Positions 16,366-25,089 of a stretch of 64,000 bases of DNA are shown one piece after another. Each line of letters starts with the position of its first letter. Position 1 is the first letter of the stretch. Origin of the DNA: UBA9620 sp965220695 (GTDB lineage: Bacteria; Acidobacteriota; Vicinamibacteria; Vicinamibacterales; UBA8438); assembly GCA_965220695.1 (NCBI GenBank), contig OZ244838.1:4464001-4528000 (forward strand), read 5' to 3'. The notes beneath the pieces are model-generated. The model searched no databases. It was given only the letters and a program-made list of their open reading frames with translations, and was not told the origin of the DNA. The translations under genes and the position numbers were made by a program.

Positions 16366-17729
16366 TGGTAATCGGCGGCCCGCAGCGACACGCGGATGAT
16401 CTCGTTGTCGTTGCGATGCACGATGTGGCCGTTGGCGTACGCCGGGTGGCTCCAGTTCACCTTGCGGTCGAATGCCCGCCGGGGGCCGAACCCGGCATCG
16501 GCGGTCGGCTCGATCAACGGGACGCGGCCGTGCTCGACATAGCCCGCCGGCGTGAACTCCGCGAGAATGAGGATGCCGTCGTCGTTGACCACGAAGTACC
16601 GATCGTCATGTTTGACCATGAACGCTGTGCCCCAGCGGGCCTGCGCGGTCATCTCGCCGCTCATCCACAACCGCTCGCCGGTGCGGGCGTTCAGCCCGCG
16701 CAACTCGCCGTAGCTGCCGACACCGTAGATATTGTCGCCATCGATCAGCGGGGTCGTAATCAGCGCATGCAGGCCCTCGGTCTCACCCGGCATCTCGCTC
16801 CGGCTCTGGCCCATCCACAGCAGCGTCGCGTCCGGCCGGTCCTGGTCGAGCCGCATCATCAACGACCCGCGATAGAACTGGGTCACCAGCAGGTAGTTGC
16901 CGCTGTGCACCGGGGTGGCGACCGACATGCCGGCGCCGGCCTCCCATTCCTCTTCCCAGTAGCGCGCGCCGGTCTCGGGGTTGAGCGAGACCAGCGCCGC
17001 GGCGTGCCAGACGATGAGCTGCCGCGCACCGCCCGCCTCGATGATGATCGGCTGCCCGTAGCCCATCTCGCCGACCACGTCGAGCGCGCGCCAGACTTCC
17101 TCGCCCGTCCGTTTGTCCCAGGCCATGACCAGACCGCCCGGCTCGCCGCCGACCACCGTGATCAGCCGGTCGCCGTCGACGATCGGCGAGCTGGCCACGC
17201 CCCAGGTGGGGATGAAGCTGTCATAGTCGGCGATGTAGTGTTTCTCCCAGAGAATCTCTCCAGTCTCGACGTCCAGGCAATACAGATCGCCGGCGGCGCC
17301 GACGACGTAGACCCGGTCACCGTCGACGGTCGGGGTGGCGCGCGGCCCGATCGCATAGGAGATCATCAACATCCGGTACGTGGTCGGCCACTCGCGGGTC
17401 CAGAGAATCTCGCCCGTCTCTTCGTCGATCGCGATCGCCCGCTCGGTGCCGTCCAGGGTGCGCGACGCCGGGTCCTCGGCCCAGTCGGTGATGAAGACCC
17501 GCCCGCCGGACACCGCCGCCCCCGAGAAACCGGAGTTGATCGGCACGCGCCACGTCACGTTCAACTCGGACGGCAACGTCTCGATGATGCCGGTCTCGGA
17601 CCACACCCCGTCGCGGTTCGCTCCGCGCCATTCCGGCCAGTCGTTGGCCGCCAGCGGCAACGCCCCTACCGCCAGCGCCGCGAGAATCACTGCCGGTCGC
17701 GCCAAGTGTCGAAGGTTCTGTCGTGTCAT
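16362..17729 (-). CDS. PQQ-like beta-propeller protein, exported
   Basis: 455 residues starting at the ATG 17729, chosen because AGGAG lies 6-7 bases upstream; the frame extends further back without a ribosome-binding site. The signal peptide (AVILAALAVGALPLAAN) precedes DWPEWRGANRDGVW and repeated propeller blades with (D/N)xxTGExLW motifs (DEETGEILW, DVETGEILWEK, NPETGARYWEE, NARTGERLW), an eight-bladed quinoprotein-like fold. Proteins of this group often lack dehydrogenase residues and serve as scaffolds; catalysis is not proven. It overlaps the LinD-like gene by ATGA, so the two products are probably made together in the periplasm. A paralogue lies at 22436-23818. Confidence 0.8.
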   Translation of the reverse strand: MTRQNLRHLARPAVILAALAVGALPLAANDWPEWRGANRDGVWSETGIIETLPSELNVTWRVPINSGFSGAAVSGGRVFITDWAEDPASRTLDGTERAIAIDEETGEILWTREWPTTYRMLMISYAIGPRATPTVDGDRVYVVGAAGDLYCLDVETGEILWEKHYIADYDSFIPTWGVASSPIVDGDRLITVVGGEPGGLVMAWDKRTGEEVWRALDVVGEMGYGQPIIIEAGGARQLIVWHAAALVSLNPETGARYWEEEWEAGAGMSVATPVHSGNYLLVTQFYRGSLMMRLDQDRPDATLLWMGQSRSEMPGETEGLHALITTPLIDGDNIYGVGSYGELRGLNARTGERLWMSGEMTAQARWGTAFMVKHDDRYFVVNDDGILILAEFTPAGYVEHGRVPLIEPTADAGFGPRRAFDRKVNWSHPAYANGHIVHRNDNEIIRVSLRAADYQ

Positions 17730-17840
17730 CTGTCGCTCCTGCCGCCGCCGCGGGGTCGTCCCCCGATCACGGGCTGCCGTCCCACGCCGCATCCGGGCGT
17801 GCGCCGCCCCGGCGTCCGACAAGTCTATACCGACCGGTGG

Positions 17841-18776
17841 CTACTCGCCGCCCTCGACGAGCTCCAGGGTCATCGTCATGGCAGACTCGATGACGTTCGT
17901 CTGGCCACCGACGGTCATGCTCATCTGTAGGTTCATGGTGGTCTCATTGACCATGATCAGGCCCCTGCCGGTGTCGAACGTGGTAGTCCCGACCATCGCC
18001 GAATCGCCGAACTCCACCGGAAAAGGCAACCCGGGGGTGGCCCCGGGTTCCAGCGAGACGGTCCCCGTGCTGCCGATGACGACGAGGTCTCCGTCGACCG
18101 ACTCGACCTCGTAGGCCATGGCGACCGTCATGGCGCCGGAAACGGGATTGGCAATCGTGGCGGTGCGGTCCCAGGTGGAGCCGAGGCCGACGGCTTCGTC
18201 GGGCAGGACTGTAGCTCCCTGCTCCCACTGGTTGCGCAGCGCCTCCTCGCTCAGCGTCTGATCGAGCATGGCGGTCACCGCCGGGTCGGAGGCGCTGGCG
18301 GCCAGCGCCTCGCGCAGCTCCTCGAAGCCGGACATCTCCAGCAGCCCGCCACGCGCATCGAGGACCACCGTGAAGCTGGTTCCCGCGGTCGCCGTCACTG
18401 CGTCGAGCGGCGACCCGGTGCCCGCCTCGTCCGACGAGTCGACGCTCATCGTTCCCATCGGCGACACCATGCTCATGCGCACCCGGTCCGTGGTCACGCG
18501 GATGGTCGCATCGCCATCGCCGTTGACCTCCAGGACGCTCCAGCGCTGGGTCGTCTCCATGTCCGTCGTCGCCGACCCCATGCCCTGCGGCAGCTCGGAC
18601 TCGTTCATCATCGACATGCGGTACACGAGGTCGGTCCCGGCCTCGAATTTCCACCGCAGCTCGGTGCCCTGCCCGGCGATGGCGGCTCCCGACGACAGCA
18701 GCCAGACACACATCAGAGCGGTCAGGCGGCCGGCAACGTGCTGCAGGGTGCGACGATGGTCGGGGTAGGTCGTCAT
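17841..18776 (-). CDS. DUF6263-like exported protein
   Basis: 311 residues from the ATG at 18776, which has AGGAGACGAG directly upstream; an earlier ATG in frame would bury that site. A signal peptide (LTALMCVWLLSSGAAIAGQ) is followed by a beta-rich domain: LRWKFEAGTDLVYRMSM at the start, WSVLEVNGDGDATIRV, LDARGGLLEMSGFEELRE, and a C-terminal TTFDTGRGLIMVNETTM. This pattern is that of DUF6263 family proteins, periplasmic or outer-membrane-associated and of unknown function. It diverges from the DUF5916 gene at 18867 with a ~90-base shared promoter region. Confidence 0.6.
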   Translation of the reverse strand: MTTYPDHRRTLQHVAGRLTALMCVWLLSSGAAIAGQGTELRWKFEAGTDLVYRMSMMNESELPQGMGSATTDMETTQRWSVLEVNGDGDATIRVTTDRVRMSMVSPMGTMSVDSSDEAGTGSPLDAVTATAGTSFTVVLDARGGLLEMSGFEELREALAASASDPAVTAMLDQTLSEEALRNQWEQGATVLPDEAVGLGSTWDRTATIANPVSGAMTVAMAYEVESVDGDLVVIGSTGTVSLEPGATPGLPFPVEFGDSAMVGTTTFDTGRGLIMVNETTMNLQMSMTVGGQTNVIESAMTMTLELVEGGE

Positions 18777-18866
18777 CTCGTCTCCTGTTTTCCTGAAGAG
18801 AATCGGGTACTTGTACATACTGCACTCACTATGACGCCGCGGGCCACACTATTCGTGAAGGTTCCG

Positions 18867-21221
18867 ATGCGGTCCTCCGGCCGGTGTCGTGGCCGCATCG
18901 TCCGGATGGTGCTGTTTGCGGCGGCGGTGGCGGCGGGCGCCGACGCGCAACCGGTCGCGTCCGGCCCGCCGGCGGTGCTGCAGGGGCCGGCGCCGCCGGT
19001 CGCCCCGGCGGTGGTGTCCCGCGACGCGGACGGCCGCGCGACGGTGCGGGCCACCCGCGTGCACGAGCCGGTCCGCCTTGACGGGCGGCTTGACGAGCCG
19101 GTGTTCCAGGACGTCCGGTTCATCACCGATTTCGTGCAGCAACTGCCGGATGAGGGTCAGACGGGCAGCCAACGGACGGAAGCCTGGGTGCTGTTCGACG
19201 ACGAGAACATCTATATCGCGGCGCGCTGCTACGACACCGCGCCACCGGATGAATGGGTGGCGAACGAGATGCGGCGCGACGTGATTCAACTGCGGCAGAA
19301 CGATTCGTTCTCGGTGTTGCTGGACACCTTTTACGACCGGCGGAACGGCGTGGCGTTCCTGGTCAACCCGATTGGGGGTTTCTCCGACTTCGAGGTGTCG
19401 AACGAGGGAGGGCGCGTCAACAGCGACTGGAACACGATCTGGGACTCGCGGACCGGACGGTTCGACGGCGGCTGGACGGTCGAGATCCGGATCCCCTTCA
19501 AGTCGCTGCGCTATCGGCCGGGGCCCGTCCAGGTCTGGGGATTGCAGCTCCGCCGTATCGTCCGGCGCCGCACCGAGGCCTCGTATCTGACGGCGCTGCC
19601 GATCTCGGCGGCGCGTGGGAACAGCGTCATCGCGGGGCTCTGGCGCGTGTCGCAAGCCGGTTCGCTCGTGGGGCTCGAGGCGCCGCCCGAGCGGGTGAAC
19701 CTCGAGATCAAGCCGTACGCCATCGGCGGCGTCACCTCGGACCTCACGGCCACGCCGGCGGTGCGCAACGCCACGGACGGCGAGGCCGGGTTCGACATCA
19801 AGTACGGCGTGACGCGCAACCTGACGGCAGACTTCACCTACAACACCGACTTCGCCCAGGTGGAGGTGGACGAGCAGCAGGTCAACCTGACGAGGTTCAG
19901 CCTGTTCTTCCCGGAGAAGCGCGAGTTCTTCCTGGAGAGTCGGGGCAACTTCGACTTCGCCCAGGGCGGCCGGGACCTCGGCGGCGGGCTGCCCACCCTG
20001 TTCTTCAGCCGGAAGATCGGGCTGCAAGACAAGCGGGTGGTGTCGATTCGGGCGGGTGGACGGCTGACCGGCAAGGTCGGCGCCTTCGACATCGGGGCGT
20101 TGAACATCCGGACCGGCGCGCGGCCCGGCGTGGTGAACGCGCAGACCGGCGAGCAGATGCTGCCGGCGATCGAGGCGACCAACTTCACGGTCCTGCGGAT
20201 CAAACGGGACATCCTGCGCCGCAGCGCCATCGGCGGCATCATCACCAATCGCTCGGTCTCGCTCGAAGGGGACGGCGGAGGAAACCAGGCCTACGGGCTC
20301 GACGGCCGGTTTGCCTTCTTCGATGACGTCAACATCCTCGGATACGCGGCCCGCACCGGGACACGGGGCCGGGCCGGGCGCGACGCGAGTTACGGCGGGC
20401 AGTTCAACTACGCGGGTGACCGCTACGGGGTGGCGGCCGGGCATGTGGTCATCGAAGACAACTTCCTGCCGGAAGTGGGGTTCATCCGCCGCGTCAACAT
20501 GCGGCAGTCGTCCGCCGCGCTGCGGTTCAGCCCGCGGCCCGTGTCGATCGACTGGATCCGACGGTTCAGCGTGACCGGTGCGCTGAGCTATGTACTGGCG
20601 GCCGACACCCGGTTGCTCGCGACGCGCACGCAGGACGCGGGGTTCGAGCTCCAGCTCGAGAACAGCGATCTGCTCACGCTGTCCGCGTCCGACCGCTACG
20701 AGGTGCTCTTCAAGCCGTTCCCCATCGCACCGGCGGTCACGCTGCCGCTTGGCGGTTATCGGTTCCGTGACGCCGGGGTTTCGTATTCGTTCGGCCAGCA
20801 GCGACCGCTGAGCGGGATCATCGCCGTGCGGTCCGGCCGCTTCTGGAGCGGCGACGGTACGTCGCTCGATCTGGGTCGGGGCCGTGTCGAGATCGTCCCG
20901 CAACTGTCGGTCGAGCCGAGCGTCTCGTTCAACTGGGTCGATCTGCCCGAAGGCCGCTTCACGACCCATCTGGGACGTGTCCGGGTGAATTACACCGTCA
21001 GCCCCCGCATGTTCTTCAGCGGACTCCTGCAATACAACGGCAGCGCCGACATCTTCAGCACCAACGTCCGGCTGCGCTGGGAGTACTCGCCAGGCAGCGA
21101 ACTGTTCGTGGTCTACACCGAGGAGCGCGACACGGACATGCTCATGCTCATGCCGGACCGCGGCGCCGGACTGCGCAACCGCGGATTCGTGGTGAAGCTG
21201 AACCGGATGTTCAGATTCTAG
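18867..21221 (+). CDS. DUF5916 outer-membrane protein with CBM9-like domain
   Basis: 784 residues from the ATG 18867, preferred because GAAGG lies five bases upstream; an in-frame ATG at 18831 also exists. Signal peptide, then CBM9-like domain (VRLDGRLDEPVFQDV), then the DUF5916 barrel with the near-invariant NTDFAQVEVDEQQVNLTRF and LFFPEKREFFLE blocks. The C-terminus ends VVKLNRMFRF, an aromatic terminal strand as in outer-membrane barrels. It is a clear paralogue of the gene at 3824-6193. The TAG stop again abuts a repeat of the dispersed family. It may work with the NHL and quinoprotein-like genes just downstream. Confidence 0.85.
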   Translation: MRSSGRCRGRIVRMVLFAAAVAAGADAQPVASGPPAVLQGPAPPVAPAVVSRDADGRATVRATRVHEPVRLDGRLDEPVFQDVRFITDFVQQLPDEGQTGSQRTEAWVLFDDENIYIAARCYDTAPPDEWVANEMRRDVIQLRQNDSFSVLLDTFYDRRNGVAFLVNPIGGFSDFEVSNEGGRVNSDWNTIWDSRTGRFDGGWTVEIRIPFKSLRYRPGPVQVWGLQLRRIVRRRTEASYLTALPISAARGNSVIAGLWRVSQAGSLVGLEAPPERVNLEIKPYAIGGVTSDLTATPAVRNATDGEAGFDIKYGVTRNLTADFTYNTDFAQVEVDEQQVNLTRFSLFFPEKREFFLESRGNFDFAQGGRDLGGGLPTLFFSRKIGLQDKRVVSIRAGGRLTGKVGAFDIGALNIRTGARPGVVNAQTGEQMLPAIEATNFTVLRIKRDILRRSAIGGIITNRSVSLEGDGGGNQAYGLDGRFAFFDDVNILGYAARTGTRGRAGRDASYGGQFNYAGDRYGVAAGHVVIEDNFLPEVGFIRRVNMRQSSAALRFSPRPVSIDWIRRFSVTGALSYVLAADTRLLATRTQDAGFELQLENSDLLTLSASDRYEVLFKPFPIAPAVTLPLGGYRFRDAGVSYSFGQQRPLSGIIAVRSGRFWSGDGTSLDLGRGRVEIVPQLSVEPSVSFNWVDLPEGRFTTHLGRVRVNYTVSPRMFFSGLLQYNGSADIFSTNVRLRWEYSPGSELFVVYTEERDTDMLMLMPDRGAGLRNRGFVVKLNRMFRF

Positions 21222-21274
21222 CGGCCCGTTGTGCGACGCGGGGTTTCACCGGACTGCTCGCAGCCCGTGGTGCC
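21219..21274. repeat. Degenerate copy of the dispersed repeat ends
   Basis: After the DUF5916 stop, TAGCGGCCCGTTG is followed by ACGCGGGGTTTCACCGGACTGCT and CGCAGCCCGTGG. These resemble the two termini of the element at 24791-25089 (ACGCGGGTTTCACCACGGACTGCT and AGCCCGTGG) brought together, as if the interior was deleted. Confidence 0.5.
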
Positions 21275-21370
21275 GGCGGCAGGGTTGCGCAGGGCTGGCG
21301 TCTGCGGTAGGTTTGCAGCCTGTACTCCGGCATTTTTCCACCGATCTGCACACTCGAAGGAAGGACCGTC

Positions 21371-22414
21371 ATGACATTTGCAAGCCGCATTTCCGCCATT
21401 GCGCTCGCGGCCGTTCTCGGCGCCGCCGCGCTGGCCTCGGCCCAGGCGGTCAACGATCTGCCCAATCCGTACACCACCCACCAGGGGCACTTCACGCTGC
21501 CTGAGGGACGCACCTGGGGGGCGACCAGCGCCGTCGACATCGACCCGGACGGCACGTCGATCTGGGTGGGTGAGCGCTGCGGGCAGAACAGTTGCGCGGG
21601 GTCCGATCTGGATCCGATGCTGAAGTTCGACGCCGATGGCAATCTGGTGACGAGCTTCGGGGCCGGCATGCTGCTCTTCCCCCACGGCATCCATATCGAC
21701 AGCGACGGGAACGTCTGGATCACCGATGCGCAGGGACCGCGCGACAACGCGCCGGAGACGGCCGGCCTCGGCCACCGGGTGATCAAGTTCAGCCCCGCCG
21801 GCGAGGTGCTCCTCGAGTTGGGCGTGGCCGGCGTGGCCGGTGACGGAACCGACCACCTGCTGAACACGCCGTGCGACGTCATCACCGCGCCCGACGGTTC
21901 GATCTTCGTCGCCGACGGGCACGGCGGACAGAGCAACAATGCGCCGCCCGACACCGTGGCCCGCATCGTCAAGTACGACGCCGAGGGCAACTACATCACC
22001 CACTGGGGCGGGCTGGGCTCCGAACCGGGACAGTTCCGGACGCCGCACGGGTTGGCGTTCGATTCGCGCGGGCGGCTCTTCGTGGCGGACCGCGGCAACG
22101 TGCGTATCCAGATCTTCGATCAGGAGGGCAACTTCCAGGAGGAGTGGACGCAGTTCAGCCGGCTCAGCGGCATCTTCATCACGGACGACGACACCCTCTA
22201 TGGCGCCGACTCCGAGTCGAGCGACGCCCGGAACCCCGGCTGGCGCCGCGGCATCCGCGTCGGCAGCGCCGCCACCGGCGAGGTGATGTACTTCATTCCG
22301 GACCCGGGCGGCGGCGGCGGGACCACAGCGGCCGAGGGCGTCGCGGTCGACGCCAACGGCAATATTCTGGGCGCCGAGGTCGGTCCCCGGCAGCTTGTCC
22401 GCTACACCCGGTAG
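21371..22414 (+). CDS. NHL-repeat (peptidyl-amidating-lyase-like) propeller, exported
   Basis: 347 residues. Signal peptide (ALAAVLGAAALASAQ), then NHL-type blades: LLFPHGIHIDSDGNVWITD, NTPCDVITAPDGSIFVADG, FRTPHGLAFDSRGRLFVADRGN and AAEGVAVDANGNILGAEV. The six-bladed arrangement resembles peptidylglycine alpha-amidating lyase-type propellers common in Acidobacteriota. CGQNSC may form a disulfide. Periplasmic; ligand or enzymatic role not determinable. GAAGGAAGG precedes the ATG at good distance. The quinoprotein-like gene follows after 21 bases, so they form an operon. Confidence 0.75.
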   Translation: MTFASRISAIALAAVLGAAALASAQAVNDLPNPYTTHQGHFTLPEGRTWGATSAVDIDPDGTSIWVGERCGQNSCAGSDLDPMLKFDADGNLVTSFGAGMLLFPHGIHIDSDGNVWITDAQGPRDNAPETAGLGHRVIKFSPAGEVLLELGVAGVAGDGTDHLLNTPCDVITAPDGSIFVADGHGGQSNNAPPDTVARIVKYDAEGNYITHWGGLGSEPGQFRTPHGLAFDSRGRLFVADRGNVRIQIFDQEGNFQEEWTQFSRLSGIFITDDDTLYGADSESSDARNPGWRRGIRVGSAATGEVMYFIPDPGGGGGTTAAEGVAVDANGNILGAEVGPRQLVRYTR

Positions 22415-22435
22415 CGGGTCGTCGGGGGAGGCCGG

Positions 22436-23818
22436 ATGTCTCATTCGCGTGGTCCGTCCCACGGCGTTCGCCGGCGGGCGCTCGCGGTCACCGTCGCGTG
22501 CTGGCTGATCGCGCCGGCCGTGCAGGCGCAGGACTGGCCGCAGTGGCGGGGTCCGACCCGGCTCGGGGTCTGGACGTCGACCGGTATCGTCGACCGGTTT
22601 CCCGACGACGGCCTGAAGGTCGCCTGGCGGACCCCGATCGGGGGCGGGTTCGCCGGGCCGGTGGTGGCCGGCGGGCGGGTCTTCGTGCTCGACTACCAGG
22701 AGACACCGGGCACGCGGACCCTGGACGGCGCCGAGCGGCTGGTCGCCCTCGACGAGCAGACCGGCGAGCTGCTCTGGACCCGGGAGTGGCCGGCGACCTA
22801 TCGCAACCTGCACGCCAAGTTCGCCAGCGGTCCGCGGGCGACCCCCGCGGTCGACGGCGACCGGATCTACGTGGTCGGGGCGGCCGGGACGATCCTCAGC
22901 CTGGACGTGCGGACCGGCGCCGTCCTGTGGCAGGTGGACACCAGCGCCGCGTACGGCGCCACGGTCCCGGTCTACGGCGTCAGCGCCTCGCCGCTGGTCG
23001 ATGGCGAGCGGCTGATCGTGCTCGTGGGCGGCGAGCCCGACGCACTGATCGTGGCGTTGGACACCGGCACGGGCGAGGAAGTCTGGCGGGCGTTGCCGCT
23101 GTTGTCCGAAGCCGGATACAGCGCGCCGATCATCTACGAGGCGGGCGGGGTGCGCCAGCTCATTCTGTGGCATCCCCTGGGAATCAGCTCGCTGAACCCG
23201 GAGACCGGCGCGGTGTATTGGCAGCACGACTGGGAGATTCCCAGCGGCATGACGGTGACGACCCCGGTCGTGAACGGTTCCTATCTGGCGGTGACCCACT
23301 TCCGCCGCGGGTCGATCATGCTGCGGCTCGACCAGGACCGGCCGGGGGCCCGGGAACTCTGGCGCGGCCGAAGCCGGAGCGAGTTGCCGGGTCAGACCGA
23401 CGGGCTGCACGCCCTCATCACGACCCCGCTGATCATCGGCGACTACCTCTACGGGGTCGGCAGCTACGGCGAGCTGCGGTGCCTGGATGCGCGCACCGGT
23501 GAACGTCTCTGGGAATCAGACGAACTCGTGGTGCAGGAGCGCTGGGGCACGGCGATCTTCGTGCAGCACGAGGATCGGGTCTTCGTGGCCAACGAAAGCG
23601 GCGAGCTGATTCTGGCGCGGCTCACCCCGCGGGGTTATACCGAGATCGCCCGCACGACGGTCATCGAACCGACCACCCGCACCCAGGGCGGCGCGAGCGG
23701 CCGCTGGGGTGACCGCGGCGTCATGTGGGCCCACCCCGCCTTCGCCAACCGCCACATCATCCTGCGGAACGACCAGGAGATCATCCGCGTCTCGCTCGAC
23801 GCGTCCGATTACCAGTGA
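22436..23818 (+). CDS. PQQ-like beta-propeller protein, exported
   Basis: 460 residues with signal peptide (LAVTVACWLIAPAVQAQ), then DWPQWRGPTRLGVW and propeller blades with DEQTGELLW, DVRTGAVLWQV, NPETGAVYWQHD and DARTGERLWES. It shares the opening DWPxWRG and the closing HPAFANRHIILRND...VSLDASDYQ with the protein at 16362-17729, so the two are paralogues. A quinoprotein-like scaffold or dehydrogenase in the periplasm; no heme motif. GGAGG precedes the ATG. Forms an operon with the NHL gene. Confidence 0.8.
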   Translation: MSHSRGPSHGVRRRALAVTVACWLIAPAVQAQDWPQWRGPTRLGVWTSTGIVDRFPDDGLKVAWRTPIGGGFAGPVVAGGRVFVLDYQETPGTRTLDGAERLVALDEQTGELLWTREWPATYRNLHAKFASGPRATPAVDGDRIYVVGAAGTILSLDVRTGAVLWQVDTSAAYGATVPVYGVSASPLVDGERLIVLVGGEPDALIVALDTGTGEEVWRALPLLSEAGYSAPIIYEAGGVRQLILWHPLGISSLNPETGAVYWQHDWEIPSGMTVTTPVVNGSYLAVTHFRRGSIMLRLDQDRPGARELWRGRSRSELPGQTDGLHALITTPLIIGDYLYGVGSYGELRCLDARTGERLWESDELVVQERWGTAIFVQHEDRVFVANESGELILARLTPRGYTEIARTTVIEPTTRTQGGASGRWGDRGVMWAHPAFANRHIILRNDQEIIRVSLDASDYQ

Positions 23819-23924
23819 AGCCTCCGGCCCGCGGCAGCCCGGCGATTCTGGACCGTAGCCGGCCGTGGCTGTCTGCGAGGCCGTTCTGGCGCTCGCCAAT
23901 GCTGGCTGTCGGCAAGTACACACG

Positions 23925-24341
23925 TCAGACGAGCGCGACGATCGCCGCCGCGAACGCGCGCAGGTCGCCAAGGTCCCGCTGGATCACTGCATGTACCTGC
24001 CGGTGATCAAGTGTCCAGTAGACATGGACCAGGAGGTTGCGGAACCTCGCCATGCGCTGCAATCGCTCAGTGAGATCGGTGGGGAGAATTCCCGCCGCGC
24101 CCAGCGTGGCGAAGCACCCGGCGTAATCCTCGGGGGTCGTGCGCAGCCGGCGGGCCGACACGTGGTAGCACAGCGCGAGTGCCGCCTCGATCGCCACGAG
24201 CAGGCGGTAGCAGGCCACGTCCTGCGTATCCTGGTCGGCCAGAAAATCGGCGAGCGGCAGCGCCGCGAGCGTGTCCAGGCGCTGCACCGACTCCTCGATC
24301 TCGAGACAGCGCGCGCGGACCAGATCCGGGTTGAGGGTCAC
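23925..24341 (-). CDS. hepT: HepT-like toxin (DUF86)
   Basis: 138-residue helical HEPN protein. The RX4HXY ribonuclease motif is intact: R101-NLLV-H106-V-Y108. HepT toxins are RNases that the cognate MntA nucleotidyltransferase neutralises by AMPylating the motif tyrosine. The start overlaps the stop of the mntA-like gene (ATGA at 24338-24341), giving the usual antitoxin-first operon. All catalytic positions are present, so the pair looks functional. Confidence 0.85.
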   Translation of the reverse strand: MTLNPDLVRARCLEIEESVQRLDTLAALPLADFLADQDTQDVACYRLLVAIEAALALCYHVSARRLRTTPEDYAGCFATLGAAGILPTDLTERLQRMARFRNLLVHVYWTLDHRQVHAVIQRDLGDLRAFAAAIVALV

Positions 24342-24754
24342 GCGCCGAACGCCTCCCTGGCGGCCCGCCGCAGCAGCGGCGCGATGTCCAGATACTCGCG
24401 GACAGTGCGCTCCATGAGCTCGGCCAGACGGTCGTCATCGCGGCTGAGCAGCAAGCGGCCTGCGCGGAACACGTGAAAACGAAACGCGAGAGAGGCGTCG
24501 TTGAGCACCCGCACGTCCACGGGGTACCGCGCCTCACGACTCAATTGCACGGCCAGATCGATCCCGCGGTACAGGCGCTGCTCGGCCGGAGCGGCCAGGT
24601 GGATGCCGACGTCGATGTCGTGGAAGCCGTCGCCCGCGAGAAACGAGCCGTGAAGGTAGGCGAACACCGGGTCCGCCTCCGCCTCCAGCGTCGCCGTGAA
24701 GGCGCGCGCCACCCGCTCCCGTTCCGCGGCCGCCGCGCGATAGAGGCGCCGCAT
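24338..24754 (-). CDS. mntA: MntA-like nucleotidyltransferase antitoxin
   Basis: 138 residues with the minimal nucleotidyltransferase signature: LHGSFLAG (G36-S37) followed by D46-I-D48, the metal-binding aspartates of the Pol-beta superfamily. It should transfer AMP to the HepT toxin encoded immediately downstream with a four-base overlap. AGGA lies eight bases before the ATG at 24754. A type VII-like toxin-antitoxin system, probably used in stress or phage response. Confidence 0.85.
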   Translation of the reverse strand: MRRLYRAAAAERERVARAFTATLEAEADPVFAYLHGSFLAGDGFHDIDVGIHLAAPAEQRLYRGIDLAVQLSREARYPVDVRVLNDASLAFRFHVFRAGRLLLSRDDDRLAELMERTVREYLDIAPLLRRAAREAFGA

Positions 24755-24790
24755 GACGTCATCCTATCCTACAGCCAGGTGGCGACCTGG

Positions 24791-25089
24791 GAGCCCGTGG
24801 CGAAAGCCCCACTGCATTCGATCCCCGCGGAATTCAGCCTTCCCCGCGGAATTCAGCCTTCCCCGCGGAATTCAGCCTTCCCCGCGGAATTCAGCCTTCC
24901 CCGCGGAATTCAGCCTTTCACGCTGAAACCCGCCGATCCGCGCGGACATCTGCGGATCGACGTTGCATCCCGGCGCGCGGCGTTGTTCCGGCTGACGAAC
25001 AGGGCAACCACAAGGGTTGCCCCTACGGGCCTTGCTCAGCGGGCGCATCGCCGATCTCGGTACAACGCGGGTTTCACCACGGACTGCTA
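24791..25089. mobile_element. MITE-like element with imperfect terminal inverted repeats
   Basis: A ~299-bp non-coding element. Its left end AGCCCGTGGCGAAAGCCC and its right end, read on the minus strand as TAGCAGTCCGTGGTGAAACCC, form imperfect inverted repeats sharing CCGTGG(C/T)GAAA. Inside are five copies of a 19-bp unit (24822-24916), a TTTCA-CGC-TGAAA hairpin, the block GCGTTGTTCCGGCTGACGA, and the palindrome GGGCAACC/GGTTGCCC (25002-25022). Pieces of it recur at 10460, 21219, 44758 and 56801. No transposase is encoded. Its right edge supplies the TAG stop of the adjacent vapB-like gene. Confidence 0.65.
24822..24916. repeat. Five perfect 19-bp tandem repeats
   Basis: TCCCCGCGGAATTCAGCCT is repeated five times without a mismatch (24822, 24841, 24860, 24879, 24898). 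Two diverged ~20-bp units of the same type are present at 10460-10560. Units are too short and unspaced for CRISPR; this is a minisatellite inside the element. Confidence 0.9.

Noticed and set aside
24822..24916. Possible CRISPR array
   Set aside because: The five 19-bp units follow each other without spacers and there are no cas genes.
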